A stretch of 64,000 nt of DNA, taken from contig CM076956.1 in assembly GCA_039566865.1 (NCBI GenBank), positions 9,001,511-9,065,510 of the forward strand. The letters are read 5' to 3'. The first letter of the stretch is position 1; every line of letters begins with the position of its first letter. A model generated the notes under the pieces. The model saw nothing but the letters and a program-made list of their open reading frames with translations. It searched no databases and had not been told where the DNA came from. The translations under genes were made by a program, and so were the position numbers. Below are positions 36,990 to 47,076 of the stretch, piece by piece. Source of the DNA: Aurelia coerulea (Eukaryota; Cnidaria; Scyphozoa; Semaeostomeae; Ulmaridae).

Positions 36990-37591
36990 CTGGGTGCGCC
37001 AAAATAAACTATGCACGTTTGGCAGGCCACAATAAATCATACACTGGATTGATTTGAAGATTTATGACTTAATCGTTAGCAGAAAGCCTGAATTAGATTC
37101 TGGGACTTTTTGCAAATTTTTCCGTTTTCAGTTTTTAGAGCAAGAAGCGAGTTTCATAAATTTTTAGTTTTCGAAAACACTGAAAACCATCAAAAACCAT
37201 CGATCAAGTTTTCTAAGGAATCGACATGAATGGACACAGAGAGAAGTTGTTCGTGGTGATTTGCGATTTAGAAATCGAACAATTGTAATCTGCTGTACGA
37301 GAGTTGGTACTAAATCCTCGAATCCCCCTGAAAACGTTTTCTCTTTGTTCATTCATGTTGAATCTTTTAAAATTTGATCGACGCTTTTTGATCGTTGTCA
37401 ATGTTCTCGAAAACAAACATTTTAAGAACTCGCTTCTTGCTCTAAAAACTGAAAACGGACAAATTTGCAAAAAGTCCTAGAATCTAATTCAGGCTTTCTG
37501 CTAAAGATTGAGTCATAAATCTTCAAAATCGGTCCAGTGTGCGATTTATTGTGGCCTGCCAAACGTGCATAGTTTATTTTGGCGCACCTGG
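36990..37591. mobile_element. C-type MITE (CTGGGTGCGCCAAAATA), TA target
   Basis: 602 bp; CTGGGTGCGCCAAAATAAAC mirrors GTTTATTTTGGCGCACCTGG, with TA at 36988-36989 and 37592-37593. Long arms (TTTGGCAGGCCACAATAAAT and its complement) make it largely foldback. Confidence 0.88.
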
Positions 37592-37808
37592 TATATTTAC
37601 TTGGATTCTTGTCTTAAGTTGCACCATTTTGTAAGGCTTGCTGCAGTTTGTTTCAGAATCTTGTTTTGCACATGGTAATTACTGTTTACTTGTGTTGTCA
37701 CAAATGAAACTTGAAACTTAGTTTCCAAAATATGTGATACGTGCGTTAAATTCATTGTCCATCCGATAACTTCGATGATTGTGGAAACAATGGTTCTTGC
37801 CGGGTCTA

Positions 37809-38270
37809 CCGGGTGAGTCGAAAAAAAGAATCCATGTTTGAAAGACCACAGATCCCTTGATATGAAGGCAATGATGTTGGCAAATATGTCATTAAATGAT
37901 AAACATATTCAAATATATTCTAAATGTTAGCTGCCTGAAATCGGTTACTCCTTTCTGAAACATTATTCTGGGCAATTTCATCTTCCCAAGAGGATAACAC
38001 ATGTTAGAATGCGTTGAACTCATTGGGATAAGGCAGAAAGCTCGGGAAAGGTTGGTCATTGTTTTGAGCTTGTTTTGAAGATTTTTCGAAAGGGCTTTCT
38101 GGAGAAAATCCTTCATAATTACAGAATGGAGTGGCCGATCTCAGTTAGGTAAATGTTGAGGTCCATTTGAAGATGTCTGCTGTTAAATGGTATGTTTTCC
38201 AATATCATGATCTTGATATTCAGGGAATGGTGATTTTTCAAACAGGGATTTTTTTTATTGACTCACCCGG
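37809..38270. mobile_element. B-type MITE, TA target
   Basis: 462 bp with CCGGGTGAGTCGAAAAAAAG and TATTGACTCACCCGG ends, TA at 37807-37808 and 38271-38272. The interior is shared with 22430 and 36749 (CATATTCAAAT, CTGAAATCGG). Confidence 0.88.
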
Positions 38271-38639
38271 TAACACAGTGGCTGCCAAGCGTTAGTCGCC
38301 AACAGAAAATCCATCACTCAAGGGTATTTCTGGCCAAGGTTCTTTGTCGGTCCTTTTTCATACGATTCATGGTCCGTCAAATCTATACTCCAGTATTTTC
38401 GCTCACCTGTGCACAACTGGTATAATTTCATTGTCGTCAGTGACAATTAAGTTGTTTACGTCACGAGATCATCAACCTACAGGTCGTTTGAAGCAGATAA
38501 GAGATTCAAGATTATAATTTGTTGATAAAATTGCAACAGTTTACAATATAAAAGGTACGAGACACTGAAACAGTAACAGTCTTAATTGGTAAGAGTAAGT
38601 GAGCACGTTGCTGGAGGAATCGAGCATTGGAATAAACCA

Positions 38640-39190
38640 ACAACTTCTGCTGGCAGACTTGTCATTCCTGAAGTGCAATCAATTGGAATACACAATCTTT
38701 TTCTGCTGGCAGACTGATCCTTCCTGAAGTGAAATCAGCGGCGAAGAATTTTCATTTGATCTGATCATCAACTTCTTTAGACTGAAGCACATTGAAACAA
38801 AGTTTCGGCCACCCTAGTTTGCAGCCAGTTTTGCAGTGGCATTTAGTGGTGTTTGTCCGAAGAACCAAGCCACGAATTTCTTCTGCTGGCAGACAGGTCA
38901 TTCCTGAAACAGAATCATCAGCGAAGGAGATTTTTTCTTGATATACTACTCAGCTTTGGACTGAAATGCATTGAAGCAAAGTTTCAACCATTCTCGTAAA
39001 GTTACAGCTTGTTTGCAGTGGAATATAGCACTGCTTTTCCAAAGAACCCAGCCTTATAACACACAAATATCTTCTGCTGAAAGGTAGCTTATTGTTAAAG
39101 TGCAGTCGGCTGCGAAGAATACCTTACTTTAAGCAGTGTTGAGCTTTTGGACTGAAAAGCATTGAAGCAAAGTTTGCATATTCTCAAAGA
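38640..39190 (+). repeat. Tandem array, about 180-189-bp unit, 3-4 copies
   Basis: CTTCTGCTGGCAGAC (or a close variant) lies at 38646, 38699, 38879 and 39068. GACTGAA..CATTGAAGCAAAGTTT and GCAGTGG.ATTTAG blocks recur with the same period. Confidence 0.8.
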
Positions 39191-39641
39191 TACACAAGAA
39201 GATGCTGTGGCATCAAATTGAAACACAGAAGATGATTTGTTGCTGCTGGGAGCTGCTGGTAGAGATTATCGAGAAACGCTTGCTTTGCTAAGAAAAAGAC
39301 AGTTCTCAGAATATTGTCGTTTAAATGGCTCACTCTTCTTGAAGTCGTATATCCTACAACAAATACTTTACAAGTAGAAAGTTTGCTGATTCAATTTAGA
39401 ATTGATTTCCGAAGAAGACACTAATAATCAGAAATTGCAGAATTTTGCTGGAGACGACACGTCTTTGCATGAGTTTAATTCGGACAATAAAGCATCATAA
39501 AGTAAAGGTTCTATGCATGTATCATACAATTGTGAAATCTGGACAGTCGAGCTGTTAGATGACGGTTGAAGTTCATATTTGCGATCACCAGACTGAAGTT
39601 CAATATAATTCTTAATTGTGAGAATATATTGAGACATTTGG

Positions 39642-40103
39642 TTGTGCATGGAAGAATCACTCAAATTTAGAAGCTTCTTGTCAATGCAAGATTTCCCATC
39701 AAAATTAACAAAACTTTATTTATCCATCACAAGGATGAAACGTGGCAGCGTAGACATAACTCCTCCGAAAGACAATGATTCTGGTATCAGGACATTTTTG
39801 ATCAACAAGAAAGCGACTGTTACGTCACTATTACGACCCAGGTCAAAACAAAATGCAACGAGGGAGAAGGTTCTAGAAACATCTGAGGAGGAGGAAGCCT
39901 TGAGATGTCTGGATGCGATCATTGAATCAGAAGGCCGAGATGGGGATTTTACGAAGAAGGAGAGTCATCATCCAGTAATTAGGCCACTGCACTCTCCCAG
40001 TCCGTTCGATGCACAAAACACTAATTATGTTAGAAATTCAAAAACTGCAGTACAAATTAAATATGATACGATAAAAGGATTTGATACATTTATGCTTTAC
40101 TAA
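39642..40103 (+). other. Unassigned 153-codon open frame
   Basis: A frame beginning MCMEESLKF, with a possible internal start at MKRGSVDITPPKDND, and an acidic middle (SEEEEALRCLDAIIES). Hydrophilic, no domain recognised. It lies between the 38.6-kb array and the 40.1-kb palindrome, upstream of and on the same strand as NOC4L. It could be a small gene, a terminal exon or chance. Confidence 0.3.
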
Positions 40104-40122
40104 CAGGCTAAAATGAAGTTAG

Positions 40123-40296
40123 ATAACAGTATAAATAATCGAGCTTTGAACAGAGTTTTATTTTGTACGACGTTTCGGGCTTAAACCCATTATCAAGTGA
40201 CTTCACTCAATAATTGAGTCACTTGATAATGGGTTTAAGCCCGAAACGTCGTACAAAATAAAACTCTGTCCAAAGCTCGATTATTTATACTGTTAT
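40123..40296. repeat. 174-bp palindrome with CCCGAAACGTCG motif
   Basis: ATAACAGTATAAATAATCGA mirrors TCGATTATTTATACTGTTAT. Each arm carries CTTGATAATGGG-TTTAAG-CCCGAAACGTCG (plus strand 40222-40250; minus strand in the left arm). Confidence 0.88.
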
Positions 40297-40682
40297 TTGT
40301 TTGTATTTAGTGAGACATCGTGCAACACGCGTACAAGAAGTTTGTTTTTTGCATTTAAGATGAAGTTACGTTGCTTTTTAAATGATATACTAATTATTAC
40401 AGGAAGCTGCGAGGATCACTACGTGATACCAGTAGCATGTTATATTTTGTTATAAAATAAAGTGAGCTCATGAAAGTGTTTCCCTTCATAATGCAGGTCC
40501 ACTTCTACAGTATTGTAGCCAATATTAACCTGCGTTATCAAATAAAACTGTATTTATGTATGTATGTGTCTACTGCCGCGTTGCAGCGAAGGCGCGCAGA
40601 GTTGGTTGATGCAAATCAACAACAGCAACAATTTGCAGCAACAGCAGCAAACAACTTTTTGAGCACGTGGTTTTATTTCAAA

Positions 40683-43676
40683 ATGGACGTCGAAATGGAT
40701 GCCATTTCTGTTGACGAGCAAGTGAAAATGGTTTTGGAAAGTCGCAAGAATGCAAACATCTTGGTAAATCTTTTGGAGCAACTTGAATCGAGTGAAGTGC
40801 AAGAGTTAGAAAATGTAATGAGTGGCCTGCAAAGAGTTTTTAAGAGCTTTATCTCACGGAGACTTTGGCATGAAAAGTTGGAGGCAGATTTAGGCCCAAT
40901 AAGTTTTGAAGAGGAAGAGGAGGGAAATTTAGGAAGTAGAAACGACACAGATGACGTAAACGGACAAGGAACAAGTAAAGATGCAACTAGTGATATTACC
41001 AATTCCAAGTTAGACGCTGAGAAAATTTACGCAAATTGGGTACATGAAAAATATTTGCATTTTGTCAAAACTTTGCTTAGCCTTTTGAACCATCAGACGA
41101 AGAATATCCAGAAGAAATGTCTTGATTGCCTCATGCAGTCATTGAAGGCAGAGCATGAAGCAATTGTCAAAAGTCCCAAATTTGTTCCTTCACAAAGCTA
41201 TTTTCCAAACACTTTATTCTCAAGAGCGATAGATGGGCTTCTGCAGTGTAGTAACCCAACAACGATGAAAAATCAATTGAAGAATTTTGATGTGTATTTG
41301 AGACACAGTGATATTCAGTTTTATTCCCTCAAGAACATACACAGAATACTAAACAGCAGAGGAAAGAGCATCACACAAGATGCAAATGTCAGAAGTAATC
41401 TATGCCTATTTTTATTAAGAATCACATCCTCAAACAGCGATCCAGAAGAAGAGAATGGTTTCATTATAACTGATGAAGAACAACTTGAGAAGTTTTCACC
41501 TGACAGCAAAGAAAGAAAGAAGCTTTTCAGTAACACTTGGCTATCACTCTTACGTCTTCAACTCCCAAGTGAAAATCTAAAGAAGATCTTAGCCAATCTT
41601 CATTCAGACGTCATGCCATATATGGAAGACCCCAAGCTGCTGATTGATTTTCTCACTGATGCATATGACGTTGAAGGTCCCATTGCCCTCCTTGCTCTCA
41701 ATGGGCTTTTCTTACTCATTCAGAAGTATAACCTTGATTACCCAGATTTTTTCAAGAAATTATACAACTTGATTGATGCTGATGTTTTTGAGGCTCACAA
41801 TAGAAACAGATTCTTCATTTTGATGGATCTGTTCTTGACGTCCACTACTCTGCCATCATATATGGTTGCTGCATTTGCAAAGAGGCTTGCAAGAATTAGT
41901 CTACGCACATCTCCAGATGCTATCAAAATCATTTTGGCTATGATTGAAAATTTGATGAAGAGGCATCCAAGTTGTAGATTGCTCATCCACAGGAAGGTGT
42001 GTTTTTCTTCGATTGATTTGATAAAACTATTTGAGCTCCCGGAGTGCTGCTTTACCATATTTCAAAACAATAGATAAGCATGGAAAAGATGGTGTTGGGG
42101 GGCTAGGGGGACTTGCAACCAAACATGTATTGCATTTTATAATGAATTCAATTGCGATTCTATGGAAATTTGATTACTGAATGCAATGCATCCTGGTTGA
42201 ATGCCCCTCAGTGGCATCTTTCCTTAATCATCTACATTCAAAACAATGTCAAAATAGTTGTCCATAGTACAGTGTCAAAACATTTTTTGAAAGGTGAAAA
42301 TTACAAAATTTTGTTAGCCTTCTTAATACAAATAGTGCTTAACTTTTGAATTTGAGCCTACCTTTCTTATAAAAAATGACTGTATATGGGGAATGCTTTT
42401 AGAATAGGATATTTCTTGCTTGCAGTATCCTGAAAGAACATCTGATTTGTACAGAATGCTGTCTCTTCATAGAAAAATAAATCCATATCAGTAAAAAATT
42501 GGCTTTCAGACTTTATCTGCATATCTGTGAGAAGCACTACATAAAGATGTATACATTTTTGCTAAGCAATAACTTTTAGAGTATCTTTTTCCAAACCAAA
42601 GTCAAACTGGCAACACAACTCACATGTTTGAAGTTTTTCATTTTTCAAATCACTTTCCAAGTCATACCGGGTGTCCCAATAAACGTATACAGATTTGGTT
42701 GACTCCAGCGATGTGAATTTAGCTTTAATCAATGGATAATCACTCTCAAAATGTTCCTTGATAGTTAACTTGAACATAGATACCTTGTTTGTTGGTATTG
42801 GTGCTTTGAGAGCAGATATATCAATCTTGAAAGGTCAAATTTGCGTCCAATTGCAAACCAGAGCTTTGGCATGTTGGCTTACGCAAATTCCTGAAGCACA
42901 TCGAAATTAAGAACTGAAATTAATGAAAATTTAAGAAACTTCCCAATGGGTGACTGGGGGGTGACTTCTGGAAAGCAGAATAACACAAGATCTAATATTG
43001 TTCAAATTTTATGAAGGCTATCGCTGATTTATACCCTATGCCTTGAGAAATTGCTTAGGCCAAAAGGCTAAAGCTTTGGTTTGCAGGAAGAGGCAAATTT
43101 GAGCTTTCAAGATAAACACGTCTGCTCTCAAAGTACCAATATCAACAAACGAGGTATCTATGTTCAAGTTAACTATCAAGGAACATTTTTAGAGTGATTA
43201 GACAATGATTGAAGCTAAATTCACAGCGCTGGAGTCAGCCAAATCCGCATACATTTTTTTGGGACACCCGGTCAACAATATTTGTTGTTGTTCGTTGTAT
43301 TGCTTCTTTATTCTATGATTTTTCATCCTTCTCCAAACAGACAAAGTCAGATACATCTTCAAGTGAGAACATTTCAGATCCATACAATTTTGATGAACCA
43401 GACCTGGCAAAATGCAATGCAATCAACAGCTCATTATGGGAACTGAAAGCATTAGAACAGCATTATGATGCAGATGTCCAAGAAGCTGTCAAGGTTTTCC
43501 AGCAACCTTTTGGAAAAGAAGAGAAAGACATCAGCCAGTTAGTTGATGTATCTAGTGCAGATTTGTTTGAAAAGGAATTTGTAACATACGAGAAAGAAGA
43601 TGATATACCATTGAACTTTGAAACACCAAGCTCATTGTTTGGTGAATCTGCCTATGATATTTGGGCTCTTGAGTAA
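40683..43676 (+). CDS. NOC4L: NOC4L, nucleolar complex protein 4 homologue (two exons)
   Basis: Exon 1 is 40683-41996 and exon 2 is 43341-43676 (stop TAA 43674-43676), predicting 549 residues; the human protein is about 516. NOC4 works with NOP14 in the nucleolus in 40S subunit biogenesis. The C-terminal CBF/MAK21-type domain (about res. 335-436) is clear: LALNGLF, LDYPDFFKKLY, the stretch around AAFAKRLARIS, and RHPSCRLLIHRK at the exon end. Exon 2 carries the family's C-terminal block (DPYNFDEPD, SSLWELKALEQHYD). The intron has GT at 41997 and AG at 43339-43340 in phase 0, which restores the family alignment (HRK then TKSD..DPY). The ATG at 40683 is chosen because homology begins there. The frame is open a further 71 codons upstream (to 40470) through a CAA/CAG-rich leader, so an N-terminal extension cannot be excluded. 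An ATTAAA lies at 43740, about 65 nt after the stop. Confidence 0.95.
41997..43340 (+). other. NOC4L intron 1
   Basis: Donor AAG|GTGTGT and acceptor CCAAACAG|ACA; phase 0. It holds the 605-bp MITE at 42667-43271, whose right end stops about 70 bp before the acceptor. The rest (41997-42664) shows nothing recognisable. Confidence 0.9.
42667..43271. mobile_element. A2-type MITE in the NOC4L intron
   Basis: CCGGGTGTCCCAATAAACG and TTTTTTTGGGACACCCGG ends; TA on the left (42665-42666), mutated to TC on the right. It is longer than the 8887 copy because it keeps an internal block (42900-42970) also present at 56200-56290. Confidence 0.88.
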
Positions 43677-43997
43677 GCACATGATAATTTTATGAAAAAG
43701 GTACATGCGTTTTTGTAACAGCATACTACTCTATATGCTATTAAAACATGTGAGTTTATCTGTCTTTACTCCTTTTCACTGTCTTCCGTCAAAAATTTTC
43801 ATGTTTTAGTTTGAGAGAATCAGTCTAAATTCAGTTATCTTCTACTTTCTACTTGATATTATTTTGAAACACTTCGTAAAATATGATGTACTAAGAGGAA
43901 GAATCCATCTACGCGAGCAAAATATGCTTTATGTGAGTTTAGTTCTAGACCAGTCATGCATTAGAAATATTCTCTTGATTTTCATATAATGTTTGGA

Positions 43998-44243
43998 ATA
44001 GACCTTTTAGCTATTCTACAAAAGAGTCTGGATCGAGCGTTATTTTTATACGCGAGGCTCGATAAAGTGGTGTTAAGAGCTTCTATCACTATTGTGCAAA
44101 TTCGAAAATTCTACAAAGTGCACTTTGTAGAATTTTCGAATATGCACAATATTGATAGAAGCTCTAACGCCACTCTATCGAACCTCGTGTATGAAAATAA
44201 CGCTCGATCCAGGCTCTTTTGTAGAATAGCTAAAAGGTCTATT
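43998..44243. repeat. 246-bp palindrome, no loop
   Basis: It runs from ATAGACCTTTTAGCTATTC to GAATAGCTAAAAGGTCTAT, centred on GTGCAC at 44118-44123. Arms are about 90% alike, the inner 30 bp perfect. A half copy lies at 61165-61287. Confidence 0.9.
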
Positions 44244-44487
44244 GGGTACAGTATGTGCCTTTTGATTTTGAGGATCAAGTTTCCAGAAAGCTACCCACTT
44301 GGATAAAATTGCTAAAATATGCCTTTGTAAAAATTTTTAAGGGACTTCTTGTCGGGAAATGACGAAAAGTGTGTTTAATATCAGTCCATTTTATATACCC
44401 ACTTTTACCGAATTATGTCTTTAATAGCCAAAGAGAGCACACGTTTAAAGGGTTTGTGCAATGTTAAAAGCTCGCATTTGCACAGAG

Positions 44488-44776
44488 CCCCGGGGGGGGG
44501 GGTACATAACATGTTCAAGGTACGGGTATGTGCCGCCCATATGGGTGGGTTTTTGGGTGCAAAATTCTCTAAACAAGGGTCCTTTTTCGGCAAATTTTCC
44601 ATAAACAAGGGGGGATTTCGCTGAAATTCGCAAAAAATGGTTAAAATGGGCAATTTTCCGCCAAAATTCATCATAAAAGTGGGTACCAAAGCAAATTTTC
44701 GGTAATTAGAAGCTTTCTGAAAATCGGGCGGCAGACCCCCGTCCATCTACAAGTCATGTACCCCCCCCCCCCCCGG
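44488..44776. mobile_element. hAT-like MITE with G/C-run termini, 8-bp TSD
   Basis: CCCCGGGGGGG left and CCCCCCCCGG right, flanked by GCACAGAG at 44480-44487 and 44777-44784. The inside is an array of purine-rich GGG words. GTACAT and ATGTAC are just inside the runs. Confidence 0.75.
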
Positions 44777-44967
44777 GCACAGAGCAATCAAATCTAATGA
44801 CGTGGATAGTCAAAGAAGTAATGCTGTGTCCGAGTATTTTCTTTAGGACAAGCCTGTTTACCATTGCGCATTCATTTTAACGAAAGTCTGCCGAAAAAGA
44901 TCCATATTCGGAAAGCCATGTAACATGTCAACCTCGTCCCCAGGGCCTTTTGTCATATTGGGTCGGA

Positions 44968-45490
44968 GACGAGCTAGCGCGATCGTTGTGCTTTCCAGAA
45001 ATTGTTTTCAAGAGCAAACATGAGCGCGTACATCGAAAGAAGAAGAATATATCTACACATCTACCTCGGGCATTTTTTAGTTGGTTCAGAAGCTGAGCAG
45101 TAAGTATTTTAATACAGTAACACCCAAAAAGTAAGAGAATTGAATCGCCTCCCAATCGGCTTTTGAACCAAGTAAATAAAGTGCCCGAGGTAGATGTGTA
45201 GATATATCCTTTTTCTTTTGATCTATGCTCTTATTTGCTCTAAAAACAACTTCTGGAGTGCACAACAAACGAGCTAGCTACCTGGGTTTCAGAGAAACTT
45301 TTGCAGCTTTGTTTGTTTTGAACGAGGGGCATTTCACTCATTCGAAAAAGCGTACGAGATTTTTGAATTTCTGGTTGAGAGAATTTTTCCGAGATTTTTT
45401 GGAGTGTGCGATTCGCTGCGATCTAATCGCTTTTAATTGCAGGTGTCAATCAAAAACCAACTCGTGCTATTGTCTTGCCTAAATCTGCAA
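44968..45490. mobile_element. Second foldback copy, left arm truncated
   Basis: It shares CAGAAATTGTTTTCAAGAGC, ACACATCTACCTCGGGCA and its complement with 27499-28103. The right arm has a 60-bp extra segment (45325-45395). Confidence 0.8.
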
Positions 45491-45792
45491 ACGGCGTCGT
45501 AGACTTTTGATCTGGAGTCTTGTATTTCCCTGTTCTCTTTGACTTATGATGGCGCTTCGTCAACAGAGACTTATAGTATTACTCTGAAAAACCTGACCCT
45601 ATTTTTAGGCCCAAACTCTGAGCTTCCTAGAGTACCAATCAGATTGCAAGATTTGCGGATTACTATGGTGACAGCAAATATGATAGAACTTTAGCCAATC
45701 AGGCGAGGTCTGGTGGCAAAGGGAGAATGTTCATATTCTAATTTTCGCGATTTAGTAATTTTGCAGTCTTAATTCGTCAACCAAAATGCAAG

Positions 45793-45990
45793 ATGGCTGA
45801 TTCGGAGCTTCTGCAGAAAATAGAAACGCAATTTGGAGTTGAGTTGCGCGAGTTCCAGAAGGGTGTTGTATTTAAAAGTTTTGAGCGGTGAAGATGTTTT
45901 CGTGTGTCCGCCAACAGGAGCAGGGAGAACTTATTGCTTGTTCGCCCCACTTGCAAAGAACGAGCGAAGTCTTGCTGTGGACTTTGGACT
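45793..45990 (+). pseudogene. RecQ-like helicase N-terminal fragment, frameshifted
   Basis: From ATG 45793 the frame reads MADSELLQKIETQFGVELRE, then FQKGVVFK. One frame change at an A-run near 45873 leads into LSGEDVFVCPPTGAGRTY and LAKNERSLAVDFGL before a stop. This is the start of a RecQ-type superfamily 2 helicase (Q-motif-like FQ, then motif I). The Walker-A lysine is Arg (TGAGRT for TGxGKS), and the downstream DEAH block is absent. It is a broken remnant, not a gene; similar fragments are common in repeat-rich invertebrate genomes. Confidence 0.65.
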
Positions 45991-47076
45991 TTAGAACATC
46001 TCTAGGGAAACTAATCGAACGTCTTGAAATAAGCGAAAAAGTTTTGTTCTTCAGTGCATTACTAGACAAAGACAAGTCCTTGGAGGTTTCACAAAAATAT
46101 TTCGCAAAATGTTTGGGCTCGCTGGCAGGCAATTTCCACTGTTTCATTATGAGTCCCTGGTTTACCGCTGGGATACAAGGGACTCATCGTCATAAGTCCA
46201 GGACTAGGATTAGTACCTTTTGCTTCAGTCATCTATGGAATGCCGCCGTTTGCACAAAAATGACATAACCTAGGTTCTTTTCAATTTTTGTGCAAACGGT
46301 GTCATAGTTACTATTCTTGAAGGTGTCATAATCATAGTCATAATGAATCCCTGCAGAGTCACGTAGGTAACAATAGCGGGCTTGTTGCATTCACAACACA
46401 CTTGTGGTCCTTTTCCCGCAGGACAGTCACAGCCACAATGAGTTTTCTATAATATCGGTTATCGAGGGAGCTTGTGATTCAATTATTGAAAATAATCCTT
46501 TCATGCCGGTAAAAACAAGTGTAGTTTTTCAGGACACTAAACGCACGGTTGAACCTTGCTTCGTCTAATGTTGCTATTTCTATTGTTGCGTAATTTCTCC
46601 TTCAGTTTCTTGTTTTCTCTTGTGACTATGGTTTCTTTAATATTATGAGGTCCTTCAGCTTCAGCGCATACTCAACTAGCCCGTTCAATGTGTAACTTTT
46701 CACTTTCAATTGTTTCCAGGCCCTCCACACACAAAAAAACCGTGCACCATTGATGCAAACTTAAAAGTGTAAACAGTGTCTTAAAATTCAAAGTCAACAT
46801 TGCTGTTGCTTAATTTGTGCCAAATTTGACTGTAAATTATCCAAATCTGTTGTTATAATCACAGTGAGATATCTGTCGTGGCATAAATTATATCGAATCA
46901 AGAGGTTGCTTAGTTGGAATAAAACAGCGCGAAATCATGAATATATTAAAATGATTTTGAATGGTAGCGTTATTGATGGAGTAGCAGGTTGCTGGAGGAG
47001 ATGTTATGCTCGCTCTTGAGTTTTGAAGTACTGTAATTGTCATTACCGTAGCTGCTTTCAATTTCAATTCAAAAAC
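45991..47076. other. No gene seen; upstream of the EH gene
   Basis: Likely contains the promoter of the EH-domain gene, but no TATA or other element can be assigned. Confidence 0.4.

Noticed and set aside
40470..40682. N-terminal 71-codon extension of NOC4L
   Set aside because: Family similarity starts at the ATG at 40683; the extension is CAA/CAG-rich leader with no homology, so it is treated as 5'UTR.
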